This document shows, piece after piece, positions 8,260-15,822 of a DNA stretch of 64,000 nt (positions are counted from its first letter, which is position 1; every line of letters starts with the position of its first letter). The stretch comes from Luteipulveratus halotolerans (lineage in GTDB: Bacteria > Actinomycetota > Actinomycetes > Actinomycetales > Dermatophilaceae): NCBI RefSeq assembly GCF_001247745.1, contig NZ_LAIR01000002.1:2790001-2854000 (forward strand), in the 5' to 3' direction. The notes below the pieces were generated by a model, which saw only the letters and a program-made list of their open reading frames with translations, did not search any database and had not been told where the DNA came from. The position numbers were made by a program, and so were the translations under genes.

Positions 8260-8946
8260 TCAGCCCTCGTCGTCGGCCTTGTCCTCGCTACCCTCGGCAG
8301 CGTCGTCGCCGCCCTCGGCAGCCTCGTCGGACTCGTCCTTCTCGATGCCGGCCTCGGCCTCGGCCTCCTCGAGCTCGGCGTCGAGCTCCTCCTGCGAGAC
8401 CTGCTGGGTGATGTTGATGACCAGCAGCTCCTCGTCGGCGATGAGGGTGGAGCCGGCGGGCAGGGTGACGTCCTTGGCCAGGATCTGGCTGCCGGCCTCC
8501 AGGCCCTCGACCGAGACGGTGAGCGACTCGGGGATGTCGGTGGCGTCGGCCTCGACGGACAGCGTCTGGTTCTCGACGGTGATGACGGTCTCGGGACCGG
8601 CCTCGCCCTCGACGTGCACCGGGATGTCGACGGTGACCTTCTCGCCCTTGCGGACGATGACCAGGTCGATGTGCTCGATGATCGGCTTCAGCGGGTCACG
8701 CTGGACGTCCTTGGCCAGCGCGAGCTGGTCCTGACCGTCGAGCTCGATGGTGAGCAGCGCGTTGACGTGCTTGAGCGCCTGGAAGGTGTCGTGGAACGGC
8801 AGCGTCAGGTGGGTCGGGGCCTCACCGTGGCCGTAGAGCACGGCGGGGATCTTGTCGGCGCGGCGGATGCGGCGAGCCGCGCCCTTGCCGAACTCGGTAC
8901 GGGTCTCGGCAACGAGGCGGAGCTCGTTGTTGCTGCTGGCGGCCAT
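8260..8946 (-). CDS. rplY: 50S ribosomal protein L25/general stress protein Ctc
   Basis: The protein has 228 residues and binds 5S rRNA in the large subunit. ATG 8946 follows AGGAG with good spacing, and the L25 domain begins at once: ELRLVAETRTEFGKGAARRIR, IPAVLYGHG, then the TL5/CTC beta domain (EKVTVDIPVHVEGEAGPE, GLEAGSQILAKDVTLPAG). The last 45 residues are almost all Asp, Glu, Ala, Ser and Gly. This acidic tail is typical of actinobacterial CTC-type L25. The leader between rplY and prs carries repeats described below. Confidence 0.95.
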   Translation of the reverse strand: MAASSNNELRLVAETRTEFGKGAARRIRRADKIPAVLYGHGEAPTHLTLPFHDTFQALKHVNALLTIELDGQDQLALAKDVQRDPLKPIIEHIDLVIVRKGEKVTVDIPVHVEGEAGPETVITVENQTLSVEADATDIPESLTVSVEGLEAGSQILAKDVTLPAGSTLIADEELLVINITQQVSQEELDAELEEAEAEAGIEKDESDEAAEGGDDAAEGSEDKADDEG

Positions 8947-9169
8947 GAGGGACTCCTGATGGGTGTCGCTGGTGGATGGAGGCGGTGGCCTCGACGCGGG
9001 ACGTCGTACGCGCGAGCGGGCGGGACGCACGGGAGTCCGGCGGACGTCGTACGTCGACATCTGGACCACCGCGTCGATCACGGACCCTGCGCGTGCAGCG
9101 TCCCTCGCCGAGGCAACGCCGACGATCGTACGACGACCGCGCGCCCGCACCCAAATCTCGCCCGTTCCG

Positions 9170-9216
9170 CTGGTCGAGTAGGCGAGCCCCACAGGGCGAG
9201 CTGTATCGAGACCCGG
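9170..9216. repeat. Intergenic GGTCGAG...TATCGAGACC repeat
   Basis: The stretch CTGGTCGAGTAGGCGAGCCC...GTATCGAGACCCGG has a pattern that recurs at 41096-41160 and near 41390-41410. Its ends GGTCGAG and TATCGAGACC resemble a dispersed intergenic repeat of high-GC actinobacteria, judged from memory and not by a search. Confidence 0.6.
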
Positions 9217-9244
9217 TGACCGCGAGGGAGACTCTCCCCCAGCA

Positions 9245-9314
9245 CGAGACGACCCGCCCTTTGCGAGACGACCCGCAGATCAGCGGGTCGTCTCGCAAAG
9301 AGCGGGTCGTCTCG
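9245..9314. repeat. Nested double palindrome in the rplY-prs spacer
   Basis: Outer arms 9245-9257 (CGAGACGACCCGC) and 9302-9314 enclose inner arms 9259-9276 (CTTTGCGAGACGACCCGC) and 9283-9300, with a 6-nt loop. All arms pair perfectly with single bulged bases. The 13-nt core occurs four times, twice per strand. It lies only 18 bp beyond the prs stop codon, so it could act as the prs-glmU terminator. Confidence 0.85.
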
Positions 9315-9331
9315 TAGCGCGTGGCTGCTGC

Positions 9332-10318
9332 TCAGGCGCGGCCGTCGAACATGCTCGTGACCGAGCCGTCCTCGAACACCTCACGGATCGCGGTCGACAG
9401 CAGCGGTGCGATCGACAGCACGGTGAGCTTGTCGAAACGGTTCTCCTGCGCGATGGGCAGCGTGTCCATGACGATGACCTCGCGGGCGACCGAGTTGATC
9501 AGGCGCTCGCGGGCCGGGTCGGAGAAGATCGGGTGCGTCGCGGCGATGACCACGCTCGCGGCACCGTCCTTCATGAGCGCCTCGGCCGCGTGGCAGATCG
9601 TGCCGCCGGAGTCGATCATGTCGTCCACCAGGATGCAGGTGCGGCCCTCGACCTGACCGACGACGCGGTTGGCGACCGACTCGTTGGGCCGGGTGATGTC
9701 ACGCGTCTTGTGGATGAACGCCAGCGGGGCGCCACCGAGGCGCGAGCTCCAGTGCTCGGCGACCTTGATGCGGCCGGCGTCGGGCGAGACGACCGCGAGG
9801 TCCTCGTTGCCGTACTTCTCGCGCACGTAGTTCGACAGGATCGGCAGCGCCATCAGGTGGTCGACCGGACCGTCGAAGAAGCCCTGGATCTGGTCGGTGT
9901 GCAGGTCGACGGCCATCAGCCGGTCGGCACCCGCGGTCTTGAACAGGTCGGCCATCAGGCGGGCCGAGATGGGCTCACGTCCGCGGTGCTTCTTGTCCTG
10001 GCGGGCGTAGCCGTAGAACGGCAGCACGACCGTGATGCGCTTGGCCGAGGCGCGCTTGAGCGCGTCGACCATGATCAGGTGCTCCATGATCCACTCGTTG
10101 ACCGGAGCGGTGTGGCTCTGGATCACGAAGGCGTCGCACCCGCGTACGGACTCCTCGTAGCGCACGTAGATCTCGGAGTTGGCGAACGCGCGGGCCTCGG
10201 TGGGCACCAGCTCGGTGCCGAGCTCCTTGGCGACCTCCTGGGCCAGCTCGGGGTGGGCCCGACCCGAGAACACCATGAGGTTCTTCTCGGTGGTGCGCTT
10301 CATGCTGATGGCGGTCAT
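9332..10318 (-). CDS. prs: Ribose-phosphate pyrophosphokinase
   Basis: The protein has 328 residues. It makes PRPP from ribose-5-phosphate and ATP for nucleotide, His and Trp synthesis. Seen are the N-terminal GRAHPELAQEVAKELG, the flexible ATP loop FYGYARQDKKHRGREPIS, the metal-binding VDLHTDQIQGFF, and the PRPP-binding ILVDDMIDSGGTIC. ATG 10318 overlaps the glmU stop as ATGA, so the pair is translationally coupled. Length and motifs are normal for class I PRPP synthetase. Confidence 0.96.
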   Translation of the reverse strand: MTAISMKRTTEKNLMVFSGRAHPELAQEVAKELGTELVPTEARAFANSEIYVRYEESVRGCDAFVIQSHTAPVNEWIMEHLIMVDALKRASAKRITVVLPFYGYARQDKKHRGREPISARLMADLFKTAGADRLMAVDLHTDQIQGFFDGPVDHLMALPILSNYVREKYGNEDLAVVSPDAGRIKVAEHWSSRLGGAPLAFIHKTRDITRPNESVANRVVGQVEGRTCILVDDMIDSGGTICHAAEALMKDGAASVVIAATHPIFSDPARERLINSVAREVIVMDTLPIAQENRFDKLTVLSIAPLLSTAIREVFEDGSVTSMFDGRA

Positions 10319-11817
10319 GCCGGGGTGCCCTCGCTGTCGTCCGTGTTCGGGGAGTCGTGCTCGGCCGAGGCCGCCTCGGCGGCCGCAGCAGTCTTGGTGC
10401 CGGCGCGACGTCTCGCGACCCAGCCGTCGATGTTGCGCTGGCGCCCCCGGGCCACGGCGATCTGGCCGGGCTCGACCCTGCCGTCGATCGCCGACCCCGC
10501 TGCGACGTACGCGCCGTCACCGATCTCGACGGGCGCGACGAGCACCGAGTTGGACCCGACGAACGAGTGATTGCCTACGGTCGTGTGGTTCTTCTCGACC
10601 CCGTCGTAGTTGGCGAAGATCGTGCCCGCGCCGATGTTGGCGCCCTCCCCGATCGTCGCGTCGCCGGCGTACGTCAGGTGGGGCACCTTGGCGCCCGGGC
10701 CGATGTCGGCGTTCTTGGTCTCGACGAACCCGCCGATCTTGCCGCCCTCACCGAGCGTCGTGCCAGGTCGCAGGTAGGAGAACGGGCCGACGCTGGCGTG
10801 GGCGCCGATCGTGGCCAGGTCGGTCTGGGCGCGTACGACGCTCGCGCCGTCGCCGACCTCGGTGTCCTTGAGCGTGCAGTCGGGTCCGATCGTGCAGCCC
10901 GCGCCGATCGTGGTGGCGCCGAGCAGCTGGATGCCCGGCTGCAGGACGGTGTCGCGGCCGACCGTGACGTCGGCGTCGACCCACGTGGTGTCGGGGTCGA
11001 CGACGATGGCGCCGGACTCGCGCATCAGCACGTCGAGGTGGCGGCGGTTGAGCTCCTTGCCCATGCGGGCCAGCTGCACCTTGTCGTTGACGCCCTCGAT
11101 CTGCCAGATGTCCTCGATCGAGTGGGTGTCGACGCGGCCGCCGGTGCGGCGGGCGATCGCGAGGACGTCGGTGAGGTACTTCTCACCCTGGGCGTTGTCG
11201 GTGGTGACCTGCGCGAGCGACGAGCGCAGCACCGCCACGTCGAACGCATAGATGCCGGAGTTGATCTCGGTGATGTCGAGGGCGTCGCGCAGCTCGCCGC
11301 CCTCTTCACGTGCCTTGACCGCGTCCTTGTGCTCGACGATCGCCTGCACGGTGCTGTCAGCGCCGCGGAAGATACGGCCGTAGCCGGTCGGGTCGTCGAG
11401 GTGAGCGGTCAGGACGGTCACGGCGTTGCCGGCGTCCTCGTGGACCTGCGTGAGCTCGAGCAGCGTGTCGCTGGTGAGCAGCGGGGTGTCGCCGTACGTC
11501 ACGAGGACGGTGCCGCTCAGGTCGCCGGGCAGGGCGTCGAGCGCGCACTCAGCAGCCCGGCCGGTGCCCTTGATCTCGTCCTGGTCGGCGATCAGCGCCT
11601 GCGGCCAGACCGCGGCCACGTGCGGGGCAACGCGCTCACGCTGCGCGCGGACCGTCACGGCGACGTGCGGCGCCTGCGTGCCCGCGGCGGCGAGCAGCGC
11701 GTGGGCGACCAGCGTGCGGCCACCGATGCGGTGGAGCATCTTGTTGAGGTCGGACTTCATCCGGGTGCCGTCACCGGCAGCGAGGACGATGACGGCAGCG
11801 GGGCGGGAGACACTCAC
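10315..11817 (-). CDS. glmU: Bifunctional GlmU: GlcN-1-P acetyltransferase / GlcNAc-1-P uridyltransferase
   Basis: The protein has 500 residues and makes UDP-GlcNAc for peptidoglycan. The N-terminal pyrophosphorylase domain (about 1-240) opens with VLAAGDGTRMKSDLNKMLH, close to the usual GxGTRMKSxxPKxLH, and has TYGDTPLL. The C-terminal left-handed beta-helix (about 260-470) has hexapeptide repeats and acetyltransferase residues in YLRPGTTLGEGGKIGGFVE and ANYDGVEKNHTTVG. A polar Ala/Glu-rich tail of about 35 residues is an actinobacterial feature. The next gene is prs, overlapping by 4 bp. Confidence 0.96.
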   Translation of the reverse strand: MSVSRPAAVIVLAAGDGTRMKSDLNKMLHRIGGRTLVAHALLAAAGTQAPHVAVTVRAQRERVAPHVAAVWPQALIADQDEIKGTGRAAECALDALPGDLSGTVLVTYGDTPLLTSDTLLELTQVHEDAGNAVTVLTAHLDDPTGYGRIFRGADSTVQAIVEHKDAVKAREEGGELRDALDITEINSGIYAFDVAVLRSSLAQVTTDNAQGEKYLTDVLAIARRTGGRVDTHSIEDIWQIEGVNDKVQLARMGKELNRRHLDVLMRESGAIVVDPDTTWVDADVTVGRDTVLQPGIQLLGATTIGAGCTIGPDCTLKDTEVGDGASVVRAQTDLATIGAHASVGPFSYLRPGTTLGEGGKIGGFVETKNADIGPGAKVPHLTYAGDATIGEGANIGAGTIFANYDGVEKNHTTVGNHSFVGSNSVLVAPVEIGDGAYVAAGSAIDGRVEPGQIAVARGRQRNIDGWVARRRAGTKTAAAAEAASAEHDSPNTDDSEGTPA

Positions 11818-11970
11818 GTCGAGGACACTCCGGGGGCTTGGGGCCAGGCGTACGGGCGCATGGGTGATGCGCTCGGCCAGTCAGGCTACCGGGCGGGCCA
11901 GTGGGACGTACGTCACCCAACAGCCGTCGTACCCCGGTGGCCGCGCGGGCGGCGCCCTCGCCTCGCCGTG

Positions 11971-12038
11971 GTCAGAACTGAGTTCTGGTGTTCTGACGCA
12001 GTTCGTACTCGGTCAGACCACCAGAACTCAGTTCTGAC
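11971..12038. repeat. 20-bp inverted repeat between glmU and tRNA-Gln
   Basis: Arms 11971-11990 (GTCAGAACTGAGTTCTGGTG) and 12019-12038 are perfect complements. Six further inner pairs (TCTGAC/GTCAGA) extend the stem around a 14-nt loop. Each arm is itself a palindrome, CAGAACT-G-AGTTCTG. It could be the tRNA terminator or a protein-binding site. Confidence 0.85.
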
Positions 12039-12055
12039 CCGCGCTAGGGGCGGGG

Positions 12056-12134
12056 CTCCCCGGGTAGGAATCGAACCTACGTCGCTAATCCTGATTCAAA
12101 GTCAGGCGGCCCCTACCAGCAGAGCAACCGGGGA
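12056..12134 (-). tRNA. tRNA-Gln (anticodon TTG)
   Basis: The acceptor pairs TCCCCGG with CCGGGGA. The anticodon arm is CCTGA-CTTTGAA-TCAGG, giving anticodon TTG. The T arm is GTAGG-TTCGATT-CCTAC. The region between anticodon and T stems is 9 nt (ATTAGCGAC), longer than usual for glutamine. No CCA is encoded. A TACCCT box on the minus strand at 12158-12163 could be its -10. Confidence 0.88.
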
Positions 12135-12184
12135 ACGGCCCCCGCGGGCCACCGAACAGGGTAGTGGAGCGCCACAATGTGCCG

Positions 12185-12811
12185 ATGGGCAGCAACAGCG
12201 GGCGGTCGAGGATGACCGGCAAGCAACGGCGCGAGCAGCTGATCACGGTGGGTCGCAAGGTCTTCGCCGAACGGGGTGTGGGCTCGGCGACGGTCGAGGA
12301 GATCGCCCACGAGGCGGGCGTCACGAAGCCCTTGATCTACGAGCACTTCGGCGGCAAGGAGGGCCTGTACGCCGTCGTGGTCGACCGCGAGATGGCCAGC
12401 ATGCTCGAGACGATCGCCGACGCGTTGTCGCTGCCCGGCACCCCGCGGCAGCTGCTGGAGCAGACGACACTGGCCGTGCTCGACTACATCGAGGAGTCGC
12501 CGGACGGTTTTCGGGTGCTCACGCACGACTCGCCGTCGTGGCACAACGGCGGCTCGCTCGGCAGCCTGATGTCCGACATCGCGGTGCAGGTCGAGCGGGC
12601 GCTCGCGGCCACGTTCAAGAAGAACAAGCTCGACACCAGGACCGCGCCGATCTACGCGCAGATGCTGCTGGGAGCGATCGCGCTCACCGGTGAGTGGTGG
12701 CTGGAGTCGGGCCGCAAGATCACGAAGAACGAGCTGGCGACGCACGTCGTCAACCTCATCTGGAACGGCCTGACCGGCCTGGAGAGCAAGCCGCGCCTCT
12801 CGCAGAGCTGA
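12185..12811 (+). CDS. TetR-family transcriptional regulator
   Basis: The protein has 208 residues from ATG 12185; GTG 12164 and ATG 12212 are other in-frame choices. The N-terminal domain has the TetR helix-turn-helix (LITVGRKVFAERGVGSATVEEIAHEAGVTKPLIYEHFGGKEGLY). The C-terminal ligand-binding domain is variable and gives no clue to the inducer. A CACAAT box 6 nt before the chosen ATG would fit a leaderless transcript. It is flanked by tRNA-Gln and a convergent VOC gene, so no target operon is obvious. Confidence 0.88.
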   Translation: MGSNSGRSRMTGKQRREQLITVGRKVFAERGVGSATVEEIAHEAGVTKPLIYEHFGGKEGLYAVVVDREMASMLETIADALSLPGTPRQLLEQTTLAVLDYIEESPDGFRVLTHDSPSWHNGGSLGSLMSDIAVQVERALAATFKKNKLDTRTAPIYAQMLLGAIALTGEWWLESGRKITKNELATHVVNLIWNGLTGLESKPRLSQS

Positions 12812-12817
12812 CCGAGC

Positions 12818-13177
12818 TCAGGCCTGCTGGACCTCGACGCGGTTGCCGACCGGGTCGTCGGTGTGGAAGCGGCGTACGCCGACGATCTGGCTGTCCCAGC
12901 GCACCTCACCTCCGACGGCCGCCACGGCGTCGGCGACCTCGTCGACGTCGTCCACCAGCAGGCACGGGTGCGCCTTGAGCGCCGGCCGGAAGTCGGCCTC
13001 GACACCGCAGTGGATCTCCTGCGCCCCGGCCCGGAACCAGCAGCCGCCCCGAGCACGCAGCGCCTCCGGCTTCTCGATCTCGGCGAGCCCGAGCACACCG
13101 CCGTAGAACGCCCGCAGCGCGTCCTCCGAGCCGGCCGGGCAGGCGATCTGGACGTGGTGCAGCCCGATGACGCTCAT
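12818..13177 (-). CDS. VOC (glyoxalase/bleomycin-resistance) family protein
   Basis: The protein has 119 residues, one VOC module pair. The beta-alpha-beta-beta-beta pattern is clear: IGLHHVQIACPAGSEDALRAFYGGVLGL with the first metal-ligand His, then IHCGVEADFRPALKAHPCLLV, and FHTDDPVGNRVEVQQA with the terminal Glu. ATG 13177 overlaps the stop of the methyltransferase by 4 bp, so it is the second gene of a two-gene operon. The substrate is unknown; members open rings, isomerise or sequester small molecules. Confidence 0.85.
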   Translation of the reverse strand: MSVIGLHHVQIACPAGSEDALRAFYGGVLGLAEIEKPEALRARGGCWFRAGAQEIHCGVEADFRPALKAHPCLLVDDVDEVADAVAAVGGEVRWDSQIVGVRRFHTDDPVGNRVEVQQA

Positions 13178-13968
13178 GCCGCCACCTGCCCGACGGCGAA
13201 GATGCGCCGGAACGGGAACGGTGTGCCGTACGCCGCCCGTGGGTACTCGTGCGCGAGCCGGTCGCGCAGGTCTGCCAGGAAGGCCTCGCGCTCGGCGCCC
13301 TCGAGCAGGTCGAGCAGCGGCCGCAGGGCCGTGCCCTTGACCCACTCGAGCACGGGCGCGTCCTGCTCCCCCGCCGGGTCGAGCACCTGCAGGTAGGTCG
13401 TCTCCCACACGTCGAGGTGAGCGCAGCGTGAGGCGAGCACCTCGGCGTACGCCGGGGGCTCGGCCACGGGGTCGGCGCGCAGGGCCGCGGTGAGCTCGGC
13501 GCCTCGGGGCTGGGCGGCGGCGACCTCGCGGATCGCGACGTGCGAGGGCGCCCGGAAGTTGCCGGGCACCTGCATGGCGAACCAACCGCCGGGTCGCAGG
13601 GCATCGAGCCAGCCGGGGATCAGGTCGAGATGCCCCGGCACCCACTGCAGGGTGGCGTTGCTGACGATGACGTCCGGGGCCCCGGCTCCGGTGAGGTCCC
13701 AGCGCGCCACGTCAGCCTGCACCCACTCGACCCGGCCGTCCGTGTCGAGGTCTCGCGCCCGGTCGAGCATGTCGCCCGAGCTGTCGACGCCGACCACCCG
13801 GGCGCCCGGCCACCGCTGCGCCGCAGCGAGGGTGAGCGGACCGTTGCCGCAGCCGAGATCGACCACGAGAGAAGACTTTTCGGCGTCAACGCGTCCGAGG
13901 AGGTCGAAGAAGGGGCGGTTGCGCTGATCGGCGAAACGTTCGTACTGCGACGGGGCCCACACGGCCAT
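13174..13968 (-). CDS. tam: Trans-aconitate 2-methyltransferase
   Basis: The protein has 264 residues. This SAM-dependent enzyme methylates trans-aconitate, a by-product that inhibits aconitase. Seen are the opening WAPSQYERFADQRNRPFFDLLG, typical of Tam, motif I VVDLGCGNGPLTLAAA, GVDSSGDMLDRAR, VSNATLQWVPGHLDLIPGWL and the C-terminal RRIFAVGQ. It is divergent from the MarR-type gene, with two palindromic operators in the shared spacer, so MarR control is likely. The distinction from other Tam-like methyltransferases is by pattern only. Confidence 0.88.
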   Translation of the reverse strand: MAVWAPSQYERFADQRNRPFFDLLGRVDAEKSSLVVDLGCGNGPLTLAAAQRWPGARVVGVDSSGDMLDRARDLDTDGRVEWVQADVARWDLTGAGAPDVIVSNATLQWVPGHLDLIPGWLDALRPGGWFAMQVPGNFRAPSHVAIREVAAAQPRGAELTAALRADPVAEPPAYAEVLASRCAHLDVWETTYLQVLDPAGEQDAPVLEWVKGTALRPLLDLLEGAEREAFLADLRDRLAHEYPRAAYGTPFPFRRIFAVGQVAA

Positions 13969-14005
13969 GACGAGCCTCCTGGCGATCGACGGTGATCAGC
14001 GCAAC

Positions 14006-14047
14006 TATCTTGACGTCAAGATACTCGCAGATCTCTTGATGTCAAGA
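14006..14047. promoter_or_regulatory. Two palindromic operators between tam and marR-type gene
   Basis: Site 1 (14006-14023, TATCTTGACGTCAAGATA) is a perfect 18-bp palindrome. Site 2 (14034-14047, TCTTGATGTCAAGA) repeats the core TCTTGAYGTCAAGA, with centres 26 bp apart. A third half-site CTTGATG follows at 14050-14056. The arrangement fits autoregulation by the adjacent MarR-type protein and joint control of tam. Confidence 0.8.
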
Positions 14048-14074
14048 AACTTGATGCTGCCTACACTGGCCCGC

Positions 14075-14575
14075 ATGGCTGCACGCGAGCAGGACGAGGT
14101 CGACCGCATCGTCGACGCCTGGCAGCGCGAGCGCGCCGACCTCGACGTCGCTCCACTGCACGTCCTCTCACGCATCTCTCGCCTCGCCCGCCGGCTCGAC
14201 CAGGACCGCGGCAGCGCGTTCGCCGAGCACGGCCTCGAGGGCTGGGAGTTCGACGTGCTGTCCGCACTGCGCCGGGCCGGTACGCCGTACGAGCTCTCCC
14301 CCGGCGCGCTCATGCAGCAGACGCTCGTCACCAGCGGCACGATGACCAACCGCGTCGACCGGCTCGAGAAGCGCGGCTTCGTGCAGCGCCGCCCGGCGCC
14401 CAGCGACCGCCGCGGTGTGCTCGTACGCCTCACCGCCGACGGCCGACGCGTGGTCGACGCCGCGATGGCCGATCTGCTGCAGCACGAGCAGGACATCCTC
14501 AGCCACCTGCCCGCACGCGAGCGCGACCGCCTCGCGTCCGGCCTGCGTACGCTCCTCGCGGCCCTCGAGGACTGA
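14075..14575 (+). CDS. MarR-family transcriptional regulator
   Basis: The protein has 166 residues. ATG 14075 is chosen because upstream in-frame codons run through the operators and because TACACT (14062-14067) ends 7 nt before it, suggesting a leaderless mRNA. The winged-helix core is clear: WEFDVLSALRRAGTPYELSPGALMQQTLVTSGTMTNRVDRLEKRGFVQRRPAPSDRRGVLVRLTADGR, where SDRRG is the wing tip. The operators just upstream and the divergent tam gene imply autorepression. The ligand is unknown; tam suggests an acid or carboxylate stress signal, which is inference. Confidence 0.9.
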   Translation: MAAREQDEVDRIVDAWQRERADLDVAPLHVLSRISRLARRLDQDRGSAFAEHGLEGWEFDVLSALRRAGTPYELSPGALMQQTLVTSGTMTNRVDRLEKRGFVQRRPAPSDRRGVLVRLTADGRRVVDAAMADLLQHEQDILSHLPARERDRLASGLRTLLAALED

Positions 14576-14577
14576 AG

Positions 14578-14606
14578 CGCTCAGGGGCGATGGTGGCCCC
14601 TGAGCG
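14578..14606. terminator. Bidirectional terminator between convergent genes
   Basis: An 11-bp perfect stem (CGCTCAGGGGC / GCCCCTGAGCG, 7-nt loop) spans the 3' ends of the MarR-type gene and the convergent XRE gene. Its right arm lies inside the last codons of the latter. Confidence 0.65.
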
Positions 14607-15732
14607 GCACGGCCCGGCGTACGACGGCCGCTCGGCCCGCGCCTGCGAACGCAGCCCGCAGCTCGTCCCGCAGGGCACGCACCGCCGCCGCGCTCACACC
14701 CCACGACCGGTCGGCCGCCGAGAGCAGCCGCTCGGCCTCGGCACGGTCTCCGACGAGCACCGCGAACCGAGCCGCGACGAGCAGGGCTTCACCCCGATCT
14801 TCAGCAGTACCAGCGCGATTGGCGCTGACCGTGAGCTCCTTGACGAGAGCAGTCACGCCGTCGAGAGCGCCGACGCTCATCCGCAGCGTGGCGCTCTCAC
14901 GGCAGAACCGCGACCAGTCGGCGAGGTCGACCCGACCGCGCATCAGGACCGCCGCGCGGTCGAGGCATCGGCACCCCGAACGCACCCGACCTCGTCCGAT
15001 CCAGGCACGGCCGAGCTCGGCGTAGGCACGCGCCACGGCGGGCGGCGGGTGCTTGGGCAGCACCACGCCGTCCAGCACCTCCTGCGCCTGCGCCAGGACA
15101 TGCTCGTCGTCGTGCTCGGCAGCGACCGCGATCAGCGCGCGCAGGGCGAGCAGCTGGTGGTCCAGCGTCTGGTCACGCGACGCCGCGACCGCTCGCCGGG
15201 CCGAGCCGACGGCCTCGTCGAGCCGTCCGACCGCGAGCGCGCCACGGGCGTGCTGGGCCAGGACGCGCAGGTGCAGCGACGGCTCGGCCGCGGTCACGGG
15301 CGACCGCATCAGGTCGCGGCAGGCCGACAACGCCGGACCGAACTCGTGCTGCTCGAGGTGCGCCTCGACGCGGCGGTGCTGCAGCACCCACCACAGCTCG
15401 GGGTGCTCGTCCCGGTCGACGCCGGCCCTGGACCCCAGGGCGATCTCGACCACGCGCTGGTGGTCGCCCCGGCGTACGGCGGCCTCGGACTCGACCAGAG
15501 CGCTGGTGACCTGTGCGCTCGGCGCGCGGCCCGACTCGACGACGTCGCCGAGCGTCGACACCTCGACGCCGAGCCGCTCGGCGAAGTACTCCAACGCCTC
15601 GGGGCTGATGCGGCGACGGCCGCGTTCGAGGTGCGACACATAGCTGGCGGTGAACCGATCACCGGCCAGCTCGGTCTGCGACAACCCACGATCACGCCGT
15701 AGCGTGCGCAGACGACTTCCGACATCCTTCAC
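14581..15732 (-). CDS. XRE-family regulator with TPR-like C-terminus
   Basis: The protein has 383 residues. GTG 15732 is preceded by GAGGGA at 5-nt spacing. Residues about 6-65 form a helix-turn-helix of the Cro/C1 type (LRTLRRDRGLSQTELAGDRFTASYVSHLERGRRRISPEALEYFAERLGV). The remaining 300 residues are Ala/Arg/Leu-rich helices with TPR spacing, as in PlcR/RRNPP-like or Streptomyces TPR regulators. No kinase or enzymatic motif is seen. It is convergent with the MarR-type gene and 90 bp from the ABC-F stop. The target is unknown. Confidence 0.85.
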   Translation of the reverse strand: MKDVGSRLRTLRRDRGLSQTELAGDRFTASYVSHLERGRRRISPEALEYFAERLGVEVSTLGDVVESGRAPSAQVTSALVESEAAVRRGDHQRVVEIALGSRAGVDRDEHPELWWVLQHRRVEAHLEQHEFGPALSACRDLMRSPVTAAEPSLHLRVLAQHARGALAVGRLDEAVGSARRAVAASRDQTLDHQLLALRALIAVAAEHDDEHVLAQAQEVLDGVVLPKHPPPAVARAYAELGRAWIGRGRVRSGCRCLDRAAVLMRGRVDLADWSRFCRESATLRMSVGALDGVTALVKELTVSANRAGTAEDRGEALLVAARFAVLVGDRAEAERLLSAADRSWGVSAAAVRALRDELRAAFAGAGRAAVVRRAVPLRGHHRP

Positions 15733-15822
15733 GTCAGTCCCTCGTTCTGCCCCCGAGCGTCCCAGCGTAGTGAGCGGGCAGCAGCCGGAGGCTCCCCGGC
15801 ACCAACGGGTTTCGGGGCGAGG

